Below, one piece after another: positions 46,883-57,008 of a stretch of 64,000 nucleotides of DNA (position 1 is the stretch's first letter; the number at the start of each line of letters is the position of its first letter). Both the position numbers and the translations under genes were made by a program. The notes under the pieces are model-generated. The model was not told the origin of the DNA. It searched no databases and saw nothing but the letters and a program-made list of their open reading frames with translations. Source of the DNA: Sphingomicrobium clamense (lineage in GTDB: Bacteria > Pseudomonadota > Alphaproteobacteria > Sphingomonadales > Sphingomonadaceae); the NCBI RefSeq assembly GCF_019264355.1, contig NZ_JAHVAH010000001.1:1162001-1226000 (forward strand), read 5' to 3'.

Positions 46883-48856
46883 TTGCCCACCCAACGTCGT
46901 CTCGCCAATGCCATCCGGGCCTTGTCGATGGATGCGGTCCAGGCCGCCAATTCAGGGCATCCCGGCATGCCGATGGGAATGGCGGACGCGGCGACGGCGC
47001 TGTTCACGAATCATCTCAAGCACGATCCGAGCGATCCGCACTGGCACGATCGCGATCGCTTCGTCCTGTCGGCGGGTCACGGCTCGATGCTGATCTATTC
47101 GCTGCTCTACCTCACCGGGTATGACAAGCCGACGATCGAGGACATCAAGAATTTCCGCCAGATCACTTCGCCCTGCGCAGGGCATCCGGAAAACTTCCTG
47201 CTCGACGGCGTCGAAGCGACGACCGGTCCGCTGGGCCAGGGGTTCGCGCAGGCGGTCGGCATGGCGATCGCCGAGCGGCACCTGAACGCGATCTACGGCG
47301 ACGATCTGGTCAACCACCACACCTATGTCGTGGCGGGCGATGGCTGCCTGATGGAAGGCATCAACCACGAGGCCGCGGGGCTGGCGGGGCATTTGAAGCT
47401 CGGCCGCCTGATCGTGCTGTGGGACGATAACGAGATCACGATCGACGGCCCGACCGACCTGTCGCGCAAGGAAGACGTGCTCGGCCGCTTCGAGGCGATG
47501 GGCTGGCACACGCTCGAATGCGACGGCATGCGCGCCGACAGCGTCACCAACGCGATCGAGGATGCGAAGGGGCATCAACGCCCGACGCTGATCCGCTGCA
47601 AAACGATCATCGGCTTCGGTGCGCCCAACAAGCAGGGTACTGCGGCGACGCACGGCGCGCCGCTCGGCCCCGACGAGATCGAAGCCGCGCGCAAGGAACT
47701 GGGCTGGGATGCCGAGCCCTTCGTCATTCCCGACGACGTTCTGTCCAAGTGGCGTGTGGCGGGCAAGCGCTCGGCGGACGACAAGGCTGCATGGCAGGAG
47801 CGGCTCGACGCGCACCCGAAGAAACAGGAGTTCCTCGACCGCATGGCGGGCAAGATGGACCGCCGCTGGCTCCACGACCTGACGACCAAGCTGGTCGAGG
47901 ATCAGCCCAAGATGGCGACCCGCAAGGCGAGCGAAGTCGCGCTCGACGCAATCAACGCGGCGATCCCCGCGACCATCGGCGGTTCGGCCGACCTCACCGG
48001 CTCGAACAATACCAAGGCTGGGGGGATCGAGCCGCTGACCGCCGACAATTATGGCGGGCGTTACATCTATTACGGCATCCGCGAATTCGGCATGGCCGCG
48101 GCGATGAACGGCATGGCGCTGCACGGGGGCGTGATGCCCTATGGCGGCACCTTCCTCGTCTTCTCCGACTATAGCCGCGGCGCGATCCGCCTCGGCGCAT
48201 TGCAGGGCGCGAAGGTCGTCCATGTCATGACCCACGACAGCATCGGGCTTGGCGAAGACGGGCCGACGCACCAGCCGATCGAGCATCTCCAGTCGCTGCG
48301 CGCGATGCCGGGTCTCACCGTCTATCGCCCCGCAGACGCGGTGGAGACGGCGGAGGCCTGGGCCGACGCGCTGGCAGGCGAGGGCGCTGCACTGATCGCC
48401 TTGTCGCGCCAGGGCCTGCCCGCGGTGCGCACCGAGAATGCCGAGCATAACCTGACGTCGAAGGGCGCCTATCGCTTGAAGGATGCCGAAGGCGAGCGCC
48501 GCGTCATCCTGATCGCGACGGGCAGCGAAGTGCATCTCGCGCTCGAAGTCGCGGCCAAACTGGAAGAAGCGGGCGTCGGCACCGAAGTCGTTTCGATGGT
48601 CTCGACCGACAAATATGACGCGCAGGATGCGGACTATAAGAACGACATCCTGCCCGACGTCTCGAACACCGAAGTGCTGCGCGTTTCGATCGAGGCGGGC
48701 ACGACCTACGGGTGGGAGCGCTATACCGGCATCCACGGCATGAACATCGGTCTCGACCGGTTCGGGGCGTCCGCGCCCGCGCCGGTGCTGTTCGAAAAAT
48801 TCGGCTTCACCCCGGAAGCCATCACTGAAAAAATCCAGGAGCGTTTGAATGACTAA
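46883..48856 (+). CDS. tkt: Transketolase
   Basis: Thiamine-diphosphate enzyme of 657 residues for the pentose-phosphate and Calvin-type interconversions. Marks are [29 protein letters not shown] with the metal/ThDP site, and [16 protein letters not shown] with the catalytic Glu. Start is TTG at 46883 with an ideal AAGGAGG 5 bases upstream; the frame is open to 46790 but that part has no homologous content. The stop overlaps gap by 8 bp. Confidence 0.95.
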   Translation: MPTQRRLANAIRALSMDAVQAANSGHPGMPMGMADAATALFTNHLKHDPSDPHWHDRDRFVLSAGHGSMLIYSLLYLTGYDKPTIEDIKNFRQITSPCAGHPENFLLDGVEATTGPLGQGFAQAVGMAIAERHLNAIYGDDLVNHHTYVVAGDGCLMEGINHEAAGLAGHLKLGRLIVLWDDNEITIDGPTDLSRKEDVLGRFEAMGWHTLECDGMRADSVTNAIEDAKGHQRPTLIRCKTIIGFGAPNKQGTAATHGAPLGPDEIEAARKELGWDAEPFVIPDDVLSKWRVAGKRSADDKAAWQERLDAHPKKQEFLDRMAGKMDRRWLHDLTTKLVEDQPKMATRKASEVALDAINAAIPATIGGSADLTGSNNTKAGGIEPLTADNYGGRYIYYGIREFGMAAAMNGMALHGGVMPYGGTFLVFSDYSRGAIRLGALQGAKVVHVMTHDSIGLGEDGPTHQPIEHLQSLRAMPGLTVYRPADAVETAEAWADALAGEGAALIALSRQGLPAVRTENAEHNLTSKGAYRLKDAEGERRVILIATGSEVHLALEVAAKLEEAGVGTEVVSMVSTDKYDAQDADYKNDILPDVSNTEVLRVSIEAGTTYGWERYTGIHGMNIGLDRFGASAPAPVLFEKFGFTPEAITEKIQERLND

Positions 48857-49853
48857 AGTCGCCATCAACGGGTTCGGCCGCATCGGTCGCCTCGTCGCCC
48901 GTGCCATCCTCGAGCGGGACGATCACGATCTCGACCTCGTCGCGATCAACGACCTTGCCGACGCCAAGGCCAACGCGCTCCTGTTCCAGTATGACAGCTC
49001 GCACGGCCGCTTCCCGGGCACGGTCGAAGTCGACGGCGATACGATCACGGTCAACGGCAAGGCGATCAAGGTCACCTCGGAGCGTAATCCGGGCGACCTG
49101 CCGCACGGCGACATGGGCATCGACATCGTGCTCGAATGCACCGGCTTCTTCCAGTCGGACAAGGCCGCGCGCCCGCATATCTCCGCGGGTGCCAAGAAGG
49201 TGCTGATCTCGGCTCCGGCCAAGAATGTCAGCAAGACGATCGTATTCGGCGTCAACCAGGACACGCTGACCGCCGAGGACGATGTCGTCTCGAACGCCAG
49301 TTGCACCACCAACTGCCTCGCGCCCGTCGCCAAGGTCCTCAACGACACGGTCGGGATCGAGCGCGGTTTCATGACCACCATCCACAGCTACACCAACGAC
49401 CAGCGCATGCTCGACCAGATGCACAGCGACATGCGCCGTGCACGTGGCGGTGCGCAGAACATGATCCCGACGACGACGGGTGCGGCCCGCGCGGTCGGCC
49501 TCGTGCTCCCCGAACTCAACGGCAAGCTCGACGGTTCGTCGGTGCGCGTGCCGACGCCCAACGTCAGCCTCGTCGATCTCGTCTTCACGCCGGGTCGCGA
49601 CACGAGCGCCGAAGAACTCAACGCCGCGCTCAAGGCGGCTGCAGAGGGCCCGATGAAGGGCGTGCTCGACTATACCGACCAGCCGCTGGTCTCGAGCGAC
49701 TTCAACCATCATCCTGCGTCGTCGACCATCGACAGCCTCGAAACCAGCGTGATGGAGGGCAAGCTCGCCCGCGTCGTCAGCTGGTACGACAATGAATGGG
49801 GTTTCTCGAACCGCATGATCGACACGGCCGGCGTGATGGCGAAGTTCCTCTAA
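48849..49853 (+). CDS. gap: Glyceraldehyde-3-phosphate dehydrogenase
   Basis: A 334-residue glycolytic enzyme. N-terminal NAD loop [15 protein letters not shown], catalytic Cys in [12 protein letters not shown], and C-terminal [13 protein letters not shown]. The ATG is inside the tkt stop region (8-bp overlap). Glycolysis block tkt-gap-pgk follows. Confidence 0.97.
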   Translation: MTKVAINGFGRIGRLVARAILERDDHDLDLVAINDLADAKANALLFQYDSSHGRFPGTVEVDGDTITVNGKAIKVTSERNPGDLPHGDMGIDIVLECTGFFQSDKAARPHISAGAKKVLISAPAKNVSKTIVFGVNQDTLTAEDDVVSNASCTTNCLAPVAKVLNDTVGIERGFMTTIHSYTNDQRMLDQMHSDMRRARGGAQNMIPTTTGAARAVGLVLPELNGKLDGSSVRVPTPNVSLVDLVFTPGRDTSAEELNAALKAAAEGPMKGVLDYTDQPLVSSDFNHHPASSTIDSLETSVMEGKLARVVSWYDNEWGFSNRMIDTAGVMAKFL

Positions 49854-49857
49854 GCCG

Positions 49858-51060
49858 ATGGCCGCATTCCAGACCCTCGACGACCTCCCCGCCGACCTGA
49901 CGGGCAAGAAGGTCCTCGTTCGCGCGGACCTCAACGTGCCGATGGCCGACGGGGACGTCACCGACGACACGCGGCTGCGTGCCGTGCTGCCGACGATTTC
50001 GGAACTGGCGGAGAAGGGCGCGATCGTGCTCCTCCTCTCGCACTTCCGGCGTCCCGAGGGTCGGGTGCGGCCGGACATGTCGACTGCCTTGCTGGTCACC
50101 CCGCTGCACGAGCTGACCGGGCGGAGCGTCAAATTCATCGAGGATTGCCAGGGCGAACATGCCGCGCGGGCGATCTCGATCATGCTGCCGGGCGGGATCG
50201 GCATCCTGGAAAACACGCGTTTCCACGATGGTGAGACGGCGAACGATCCGGAACTGGCCAAGGGGATGGCGGCGCTCGGAGACTATTACGTCAACGACGC
50301 CTTTTCGGCGGCGCACCGCGCGCATGCCTCGACCGTGGGCGTCGCGCAGCACCTGCCGTCATTCGCGGGACGTGCGATGGAGGCCGAGCTGAAGGCGCTA
50401 GACGCCGCGCTCGGCAATCCCGAGCATCCGGTGGCGGCGGTCGTGGGCGGAGCGAAGGTCTCGACCAAGCTTTCAGTGCTCCACAATCTCGTTTCCAAGG
50501 TCGACCGCCTGATCATCGGCGGCGGCATGGCCAACACCTTCCTTGCCGCGCGCGGGGTCGACGTCGGCAAGTCGTTGTGCGAAAAAGACCTGATCGGCGA
50601 GGCGAACGAGATTTTCGAGAAGGCCGAAGCCGCCGACTGCACCATCCACTTGCCGTACGATGTCGTCGTGGCCAAGGAATTCGCGGCGAATCCCGACAGC
50701 CTGCGTACGGTCAACGTGCACGAGGTGGCCGGGGAAGAGATGATCCTCGACGTCGGGCCTGCGGCGGTCGAAGCGCTCGGAGATGCGATCAAGAACTGCA
50801 AGACTCTGGTGTGGAACGGGCCGCTCGGTGCGTTCGAGACCGAGCCGTTCGATGCCGCTACCGTGGCGCTCGCGAAGACCGCGGCGGCGCTGACCGAAGG
50901 CGGTTCGCTGATCAGCGTGGCGGGCGGGGGCGACACGGTCGCAGCGCTCAACCATGCAGGGGTCGCAGACGATTTCACCTTCGTCTCGACTGCGGGCGGC
51001 GCTTTCCTCGAATGGATGGAAGGCAAGGCGCTTCCCGGCGTGGAGGCCCTCAAGGCGTAA
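49858..51060 (+). CDS. pgk: Phosphoglycerate kinase
   Basis: A 400-residue kinase that makes ATP and 3-phosphoglycerate. Marks are [36 protein letters not shown], and [15 protein letters not shown] near the C-terminus. Four bases after gap. Confidence 0.97.
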   Translation: MAAFQTLDDLPADLTGKKVLVRADLNVPMADGDVTDDTRLRAVLPTISELAEKGAIVLLLSHFRRPEGRVRPDMSTALLVTPLHELTGRSVKFIEDCQGEHAARAISIMLPGGIGILENTRFHDGETANDPELAKGMAALGDYYVNDAFSAAHRAHASTVGVAQHLPSFAGRAMEAELKALDAALGNPEHPVAAVVGGAKVSTKLSVLHNLVSKVDRLIIGGGMANTFLAARGVDVGKSLCEKDLIGEANEIFEKAEAADCTIHLPYDVVVAKEFAANPDSLRTVNVHEVAGEEMILDVGPAAVEALGDAIKNCKTLVWNGPLGAFETEPFDAATVALAKTAAALTEGGSLISVAGGGDTVAALNHAGVADDFTFVSTAGGAFLEWMEGKALPGVEALKA

Positions 51061-51065
51061 CTCCC

Positions 51066-51494
51066 ATGGCAGACATTGCTTCGACCATCGAAACGCTCGA
51101 GCACAAGCTCATGCGCGGCTGGATCCAGCGCGACACGCGGGTGATGCGCAAGCTCACCGAACGCGACCTCATGATCATCGTCGGGGCGGGCAAGAGCCTG
51201 CTGCTCGACCGCCCGAGCTGGCTCGATGCGGGCGCGGCGCGCTGGACCGCCAGCGGCTACCGCTTCCGCGACGTGTTCGTGCGCAAGCATGGCAGCACCG
51301 TCTGGTTCGCGGCGGCGTGCGATCTGGAAATGAAGCTCGACGGCGGTGACTGGTCGGGCCAGTTCTGGATCACCGACCTGTGGAAGCGCGGCACGGTGAC
51401 CCGCAAATGGAACCTCGCCGAACGCAGCCTCTCGCGCGTCGACAACGACGACAGCGTCCCCGGCGCGATCCGCCAGCTTCAGTTGTGGCGTTAA
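51066..51494 (+). CDS. NTF2-like (SnoaL/DUF4440-type) protein
   Basis: A 142-residue protein whose helices (ETLEHKLMRGWIQRDTRVM) and following beta strands (RFRDVFVRKHGSTVWFAAACDLEM) match the NTF2-like fold. No catalytic residues could be assigned. The start is 5 bp after pgk, so it shares that transcript. Role unknown. It ends in a 4-bp convergent overlap with the flavodoxin-like gene. Confidence 0.7.
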   Translation: MADIASTIETLEHKLMRGWIQRDTRVMRKLTERDLMIIVGAGKSLLLDRPSWLDAGAARWTASGYRFRDVFVRKHGSTVWFAAACDLEMKLDGGDWSGQFWITDLWKRGTVTRKWNLAERSLSRVDNDDSVPGAIRQLQLWR

Positions 51495-52255
51495 TCGCCT
51501 AGCCGATATTCCGGGTTGGGCCAGCCGGGCTTGGACCCGTCATCCCATTCCGTCCTGACATTGCCGACCGCGGGGATGCCGCCTGCGTCCTTCAGCATCT
51601 TTGCCATGTGCATGCAGTTGAAGGCCATGAAGGTCGTGTTTCGCTGCGTGAATTCGTTGTCGAAGCCCGCGCGCGACCCGTCGTCCTGCTCGTCACCATA
51701 GCTCGGGCCGGGCCCGGCCTCGCCGATCCAGCCGCAATCGGCCTGGGGCGGGATGGTGTAGCCGACATGCTGCATTGAATAGAGCACACCCATGCCGACA
51801 TGCTTAATGCCGTCCTCGTTACCGGTCACCACGCAGCCGCCGACCTTGCCATAGAAAAGATATTGTCCCTTCTCGTTGGTCTGGCCGCTATGCGCATAGA
51901 GCTTCTCGATAAAAGCCTGCGCGAGGCTCGATTTCTCGCCCAGCCAGATGGGCGTGCCGAGGATGCAGATGTCGGCGCCGATGACCCGGTCGCAAATTTT
52001 CGGCCAGTCGTCATGGTCCCAGCCATGCTCGGTCATGTCGGGGTAAACGCCGGGCGCGAGCCGATGTTCGGACAAGCGAAGCCGGTCGACTTCGACTTCG
52101 CAGCTGGTGAAGATCTGCTCGACCACGTCGAGCAGCGTGTCGGTGTGGCTGTCCACGCCGGGATGTTTGAGCGTGGCATTTACCAGCACCGCCTTCAATC
52201 CGGCGAAACAGCCGTCGGCAGCGCTCGAGAGCTGCTCGATTCGCTCGCTATCCAT
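51491..52255 (-). CDS. NADPH-dependent FMN reductase-like flavodoxin-fold protein
   Basis: A 254-residue flavodoxin-like protein: KAVLVNATLKHPGVDSHT (FMN phosphate loop), ILGTPIWLGEKSSLAQAF and GGCVVTGNEDGIKHVGMG. The start at 52255 follows GGAGGG by four bases. Substrate unknown. It points against the glycolytic genes between pgk and fda. Confidence 0.8.
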   Translation of the reverse strand: MDSERIEQLSSAADGCFAGLKAVLVNATLKHPGVDSHTDTLLDVVEQIFTSCEVEVDRLRLSEHRLAPGVYPDMTEHGWDHDDWPKICDRVIGADICILGTPIWLGEKSSLAQAFIEKLYAHSGQTNEKGQYLFYGKVGGCVVTGNEDGIKHVGMGVLYSMQHVGYTIPPQADCGWIGEAGPGPSYGDEQDDGSRAGFDNEFTQRNTTFMAFNCMHMAKMLKDAGGIPAVGNVRTEWDDGSKPGWPNPEYRLGD

Positions 52256-52378
52256 GTCGCCCTCCATCCGGTGATCGTTCACCAACCAATGGGCGGGCTC
52301 GAAGGGGGTTCCGCAGCGCGGCTGCGCAGGGTAGGGCGTGCCATCACTTTCCACACAGCGCACGAGGGACGAATCACC

Positions 52379-53266
52379 ATGAACCGCGACCAGATGACCG
52401 CACAGATCCGAGGCGGAAACGGCTTCATCGCCGCATTGGACCAGTCGGGCGGTTCGACCCCCAAGGCGCTCGCCGGCTACGGCGTGGGCGAAGACGCCTG
52501 GAGCAGCGAAGAAGAGATGTTCGCGCTGATCCACCAGATGCGCAGCCGCGTGATCACCTCGCCGAGCTTCTCGAGCGGCAAGATCCTCGGCGCGATCCTG
52601 TTCGAACGCACGATGGACGGCGACATCGACGGCACGCCGGTCCCCGACAAGCTCAAGGAACTGGGCATCGTTCCCTTCATCAAGGTCGACCAGGGCCTCG
52701 CGCAGGAAGAAAATGGCGTCCAGCTGATGAACCCGCTGACCAAGCTCGATGCGCTGCTCGAAAAGTCGGTCGCCAAGGGCATGTTCGGCACCAAGATGCG
52801 CTCGGTCATCAACCATGCCGACGAAGACGGCATCCGCGCCATCGTCGACCAGCAGATGGAGGCCGCCAACAGGATCCTCGACGCCGGGCTGATCCCGATC
52901 GTCGAGCCCGAGGTGAACATCAAATCGGAAAGCCGCGCCGAAGCCGACATGCTCCTCTTCCAGGAGCTGATGCGCGCCGTGGCCGGCATGGAAGGCGACC
53001 GCGAGATCATGCTCAAGCTGTCGCTGCCCAAGCAGCCCGACCTGTTCGCGCCGCTGGTCGCGCACGACAAGATTATGCGCGTGGTCGCGCTCTCGGGCGG
53101 CTACAGCCATGACGATGCGGTCGCCGAGCTGAAGAAGAATCGCGGCATGATCGCCAGCTTCAGCCGCGCGCTCCTGCAGGACCTTCGCGCCGACATGGAC
53201 GATGGCGAGTTCGACAAGACGCTCGGCGGCGCCATCAACTCGATCGCGGACGCTTCGGCGACCTGA
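52379..53266 (+). CDS. fda: Fructose-bisphosphate aldolase class I
   Basis: A 295-residue Schiff-base aldolase of the class I (DhnA/FbaB or animal-like) type. Marks: FIAALDQSGGSTPKAL at the N-terminus, KVDQGLAQ, IPIVEPEVNI and the Schiff-base lysine in IMLKLSLPKQ. A GTG or GTC-type run precedes ATG at 52379. Thus the aldolase lies in the same cluster as tkt, gap and pgk. It overlaps thiE by one base (TGATG). Confidence 0.95.
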   Translation: MNRDQMTAQIRGGNGFIAALDQSGGSTPKALAGYGVGEDAWSSEEEMFALIHQMRSRVITSPSFSSGKILGAILFERTMDGDIDGTPVPDKLKELGIVPFIKVDQGLAQEENGVQLMNPLTKLDALLEKSVAKGMFGTKMRSVINHADEDGIRAIVDQQMEAANRILDAGLIPIVEPEVNIKSESRAEADMLLFQELMRAVAGMEGDREIMLKLSLPKQPDLFAPLVAHDKIMRVVALSGGYSHDDAVAELKKNRGMIASFSRALLQDLRADMDDGEFDKTLGGAINSIADASAT

Positions 53267-53943
53267 TGAGCGGCAGCGGGCTTATCGACGAATTCGACTT
53301 TTCGGTGTTCCCGCCGCCCGAGCGGGAACATCCCTGCCAACTATACCTGATCAGCCCCGAGGACATCGGCGGCGATTTCCCCGACCGGTTGCGCGCGGCG
53401 CTGTCCGGCGGCGACGTCGCCGCGTTCCAGCTGCGCGTCAAAGGACTGCAGAGCCACGACCTGGCCAATGCCGCAAAACCGCTGCTCGAGATTTGCCGCG
53501 AGCATGACGTGGCTTTCATCGTCAACGACAGCGTGTCGATGGCGAAGCGCCTCGATGCCGACGGCGTGCACCTGGGACAGGGCGATGGCGACGTGAAGGA
53601 CGCGCGCCGCGAGCTTGGCCCGTCGAAAATGATCGGCGTCACCTGTCACGCCTCGCGCCATCTCGCGATGGAAGCGGGTGAGGCAGGCGCCGACTATGTT
53701 GCGTTCGGGGCCTTCTATCCCAGTGAGACCAAGGCCAGCGACCACCGTCCCGAGCCGGGCATCCTGAGCTGGTGGGCGAGCCTGTTCGAGCTTCCCTGCG
53801 TCGCGATTGGCGGCATCACGCCGGCTAACGCAAAAGAGCTCGTCGAAGCCGGCGCGGACTTCCTCGCCGTCTCGGGCGCGGTCTGGAATGCCGACGACCC
53901 TGCGGCGGTCGTCAAACGCTTCGGCGAAATGCTCAACGGATAA
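53266..53943 (+). CDS. thiE: Thiamine-phosphate synthase
   Basis: TIM-barrel protein of 225 residues that joins HMP-PP and THZ-P. Visible: VAAFQLRVKGLQ, FIVNDSVSMAKRL, DGVHLGQGD and VAIGGITPANAKELVEAGADFLAVSGAVW. About 30 residues precede the barrel. No other thiamine genes or TPP riboswitch lie nearby. The pyrophosphate-binding VNDD is VNDS here. Confidence 0.87.
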   Translation: MSGSGLIDEFDFSVFPPPEREHPCQLYLISPEDIGGDFPDRLRAALSGGDVAAFQLRVKGLQSHDLANAAKPLLEICREHDVAFIVNDSVSMAKRLDADGVHLGQGDGDVKDARRELGPSKMIGVTCHASRHLAMEAGEAGADYVAFGAFYPSETKASDHRPEPGILSWWASLFELPCVAIGGITPANAKELVEAGADFLAVSGAVWNADDPAAVVKRFGEMLNG

Positions 53944-53996
53944 AAGCGGGCACTTTGGCGTTGGTGGCGTAACGAACTGCCAACAGGAGGGCTCCA

Positions 53997-55118
53997 GTGC
54001 CGCGTTTTCCCATTCTTTCGACCTTTGCCGCCGCCATCGCGCTTAGCGCGGGCGGCGCCTTGATGATTGCCCAGCCCGCCGATGCGCAGGCGAGCAAGGA
54101 AGCTTCCGAAAAGCCCGACGCCACCGAAGCCAAGACCAAGCCGGGGCGCACCTACGGCTCGACCGCGCTCGACGAGGGAGAGGGCAACGAGCGCAAGATG
54201 GAAGACATCGACAACGACGTGTTCCACGCCATGGTCCTGCTCGACCGCGCCAACTTCTCGCCCGGCGTGATCGACGGTCGCTCGGGCAAGAATTTCGAAT
54301 GGGCGCTCAAGGGCTACCAGGAAGCAAACGGGCTCGAAGTTACCGGCCGCCTCGATACGCCGACCCGCAAATCGCTGCTTAAGGACGGCCGCGCGCCCAC
54401 GCGCTTCCTGCGCATCGACGAGACCAGCTTCGGTTCGCCGCATAAGGAAATCCCCGAAGACGCGGAAGAGCAGGCCGAAATGGAGGCGATGCCTTACGAG
54501 AATTTGTTCGAGGAAGTGGCCGAACGTTTCCACACTACCAGTGAGACGCTGATCGCGCTCAATGGCGACAAGGCACGCAATGTCGAGATCGGCACCGTGC
54601 TACAGCTTCCCAACGTGCTGCCTTCGAGCCGCGATTATGGTGATCTCGAGGGCACGCAGCGTGACATGTTCAACGCGCTTAACGTCCAGCCCGACGGCGG
54701 CGCCAAGGGCACGCGCATCGTCGTCGACGAAAGCGACGGGCAGATGCGCGTCTATGACAATGACGACAAGCTGGTCGCGCAGTTCCCGGTCACCACCGGA
54801 AGCGAGAACGATCCGCTGCCGCTCGGTAAGTGGAAGGTGCAGGCTTACAGCTTCCTGCCGCCTTTCCATTACCAGCCCGACCTCTTCTGGGACGTCGACG
54901 ATAGCGAAGAGAGCCAGATGCTTCCGCCGGGTCCCAACGGGCCGGTGGGTGTCGCGTGGCTCGACCTGACCAAGGAGCATTACGGCATTCACGGCACGCC
55001 CGAGCCGCAGACCATCGGCTATACCGAGAGCCATGGCTGCCTGCGCATGACCAACTGGGACGTGCTCACCCTGTCGCGCATCCTCGATGAGGGCTTCGAG
55101 GCGGAGTTCGTCGCCTGA
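53997..55118 (+). CDS. L,D-transpeptidase (YkuD family) with peptidoglycan-binding domain
   Basis: A 373-residue periplasmic protein. Signal peptide (PRFPILSTFAAAIALSAGG), a helical peptidoglycan-binding domain (about residues 70-130: LDRANFSPGVIDGRSGKN), a LysM-like segment (about 160-195) and the YkuD domain with catalytic IHGTPEPQTIGYTESHGCLRM. It forms 3-3 cross-links or anchors proteins to peptidoglycan. Start is GTG 53997. The stop overlaps the next gene. Confidence 0.93.
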   Translation: MPRFPILSTFAAAIALSAGGALMIAQPADAQASKEASEKPDATEAKTKPGRTYGSTALDEGEGNERKMEDIDNDVFHAMVLLDRANFSPGVIDGRSGKNFEWALKGYQEANGLEVTGRLDTPTRKSLLKDGRAPTRFLRIDETSFGSPHKEIPEDAEEQAEMEAMPYENLFEEVAERFHTTSETLIALNGDKARNVEIGTVLQLPNVLPSSRDYGDLEGTQRDMFNALNVQPDGGAKGTRIVVDESDGQMRVYDNDDKLVAQFPVTTGSENDPLPLGKWKVQAYSFLPPFHYQPDLFWDVDDSEESQMLPPGPNGPVGVAWLDLTKEHYGIHGTPEPQTIGYTESHGCLRMTNWDVLTLSRILDEGFEAEFVA

Positions 55119-55792
55119 AGATCCTCGTCACCTTCATCCTGACCAGCGCCTTCTGGCTGGTCGCCTTCATGTCGGGAATGATCTCGACGCCATTGGGCGA
55201 AGAGACGCGGTCGGAAAATCCGATCCACGATCCCGAAGTCGGCGACCGGATTGACGGTAAGGTCGACGGCGCGGGCGACAAGGTTACGCTCGACCGCGAG
55301 GCGAAGCCGCCCGTGACGATCGCCGAGTCGGTCGAGGTGGGTCCCTCGGGTCTCGCCATCCCCGTCGTCGGAAAGACTGCCGACGACCTGGTCGACACTT
55401 TCACCCAGGCGCGTGCCGGTGGCGCCCGCCGTCACGACGCGATCGACATCATGGCCGATACCGGCACACCGGTCGTCGCCGCGTCCGAGGGCCGGCTCGA
55501 AAAAATCTATTTCTCCGAAGGCGGGGGCGGCAAGACGCTCTACGTCCGCTCCGACGACGGGCGCTGGATCTATTATTACGCCCATCTCGACGGCTATGCG
55601 CCGGGGCTCGAGGAAGGACAGCGCATCCGGCTTGGACAGCGGCTGGGCACGGTCGGCTATTCGGGCAATGCCAGTCCCGACGGCCCGCACCTCCATTTCG
55701 CGATCCATCGCATGGAGCCCGAAGAGGATTGGTGGGAAGGCCGGCCGATCAACCCCTATCCATTGCTTGCGGGACGGCGCACGGGCGGCTAG
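55115..55792 (+). CDS. M23 family metallopeptidase, membrane-anchored, probable CTG start
   Basis: A 225-residue peptidase with N-terminal transmembrane helix ([19 protein letters not shown]), a linker and a C-terminal LytM domain: [18 protein letters not shown] (H-x3-D zinc ligands) and PHLHFAIHR. No ATG/GTG/TTG precedes the helix: CTG at 55115, with GGAG eight bases upstream and overlapping the upstream TGA (CTGA), is proposed. ATG 55169 would lose most of the helix. Adjacency to an L,D-transpeptidase suggests joint cell-wall remodelling. Confidence 0.82.
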   Translation: MKILVTFILTSAFWLVAFMSGMISTPLGEETRSENPIHDPEVGDRIDGKVDGAGDKVTLDREAKPPVTIAESVEVGPSGLAIPVVGKTADDLVDTFTQARAGGARRHDAIDIMADTGTPVVAASEGRLEKIYFSEGGGGKTLYVRSDDGRWIYYYAHLDGYAPGLEEGQRIRLGQRLGTVGYSGNASPDGPHLHFAIHRMEPEEDWWEGRPINPYPLLAGRRTGG

Positions 55793-55863
55793 TGGCCATC
55801 TCGAAGGAACGGTTTCGCTCCTTTGGCTCTTTCATTCGTACACAGCATATAGGCGGATCACTC

Positions 55864-56427
55864 ATGAAGATCAGCGGCGTCGACATTCGTCCCGGCAACA
55901 TCATCGAATATGAAAACGGCATCTGGAAGGCCGTGAAGATCCAGCACACCCAGCCCGGCAAGGGCGGGGCCTATATGCAGGTCGAACTCAAGAACGTCAT
56001 CGACGGTCGCAAGACCAACGTCCGCTTCCGCAGTGCGGAAACGGTCGAAAAGGTGCGCCTCGACACGGTCGAATATCAGTTCCTATTCGCCGACGGCGAT
56101 GACCTGACCTTCATGCACAAGGAAAATTACGAGCAGATCATCGTCAATCGCGACATGCTCGGCGACCAGGCGGCGTTCCTGACCGACGGCATGGACGTAA
56201 TGCTCGAAATGTATGACGAAAAGCCGATTTCGGTGCAGCTGCCGCAGTTCAGCGAGCATGAAATCGTCGAGGCCGATGCGGTCGTGAAGGGGCAAACCGC
56301 CTCGTCCAGCTACAAGCCCGCAGTGCTCGACAATGGCGTGCGCATCATGGTGCCGCCGCACATCACCACGGGCACGCGCGTTGTCGTCGACACGGGGGAA
56401 GTGACCTACGTGAAGAGAGCCGACTGA
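55864..56427 (+). CDS. efp: Elongation factor P
   Basis: Translation factor of 187 residues that rescues polyproline stalls. It begins [19 protein letters not shown]; the modified Lys lies in [12 protein letters not shown]. The C-terminal domain ends [10 protein letters not shown]. The ATG overlaps nothing upstream; the stop overlaps the DUF302 gene by one base. Confidence 0.97.
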   Translation: MKISGVDIRPGNIIEYENGIWKAVKIQHTQPGKGGAYMQVELKNVIDGRKTNVRFRSAETVEKVRLDTVEYQFLFADGDDLTFMHKENYEQIIVNRDMLGDQAAFLTDGMDVMLEMYDEKPISVQLPQFSEHEIVEADAVVKGQTASSSYKPAVLDNGVRIMVPPHITTGTRVVVDTGEVTYVKRAD

Positions 56428-57008
56428 TGATCAAAGCCGTCCTGCCGCTTGCCGCTGTCCTGACCCTCGCCGCCTGCGCCGAGGACTCGGACCCGTTCGT
56501 CCAGGAGAGCGCGACCAGCAACCAGATGACCGAAGGCGAGGAGCGCGCTGGCTCTGCCGTGGCTGGCTTTGGCGACGGCATGATCACGCGCGTGGTCGAC
56601 GGCACCGTCGACGAAGCGGTCGAACGGCTCGAGGACGCGCTCGAGCAGAAGGGCTTCAACATTGTCGCGAAGCTCGACCACCGTGCCAATGCCGAGAAGG
56701 TCGAGCTCGAGCTGACCCCGGCGACCGTCATCTTCTTCGGCAAGCCCGACGTTGGCACGCCGCTGATGAAGGCTGCGCCCAGCGCGGCGCTCGACCTCCC
56801 CCAGCGCATGGCCATCTATCGCGACGCGAAGGGCGAGGTGGTCGTTGCCTATAACGACCCTCGCTACATCGCGACGCGTCACAACATCACCGGCGAGGAC
56901 CAGCGGCTCGAAAAAATCGCCGAGGCGCTTTCCAGCCTCGCCTCGATCGCGGCGGGCGAGATGCCCGAGGCCGACGACACCAATTCTGATCAGGACGAAG
57001 AAAACTAA
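56427..57008 (+). CDS. DUF302 domain lipoprotein
   Basis: A 193-residue envelope protein. Lipoprotein signal LAACAEDSD (Cys17), an acidic linker, then a DUF302 domain: KGFNIVAKLDHRANA, TVIFFGKPDVGTPLM, and APSAALDLPQRMAIYRDAKG. Function of DUF302 is not established. Coupled between efp and suhB (TGATG and TAATG junctions). Acidic C-terminal tail. Confidence 0.8.
   Translation: MIKAVLPLAAVLTLAACAEDSDPFVQESATSNQMTEGEERAGSAVAGFGDGMITRVVDGTVDEAVERLEDALEQKGFNIVAKLDHRANAEKVELELTPATVIFFGKPDVGTPLMKAAPSAALDLPQRMAIYRDAKGEVVVAYNDPRYIATRHNITGEDQRLEKIAEALSSLASIAAGEMPEADDTNSDQDEEN

Noticed and set aside
46952..48907. 651-codon open frame on the minus strand
   Set aside because: Antisense to tkt; composition is typical of a GC-rich shadow and no domain is recognisable.
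48822..50261. 479-codon minus-strand frame across gap and pgk
   Set aside because: Shadow of two well-supported glycolytic genes.
53944..53996. TPP riboswitch or other thiamine control near thiE
   Set aside because: No room upstream of thiE (one-base overlap with fda) and no THI-box sequence seen.
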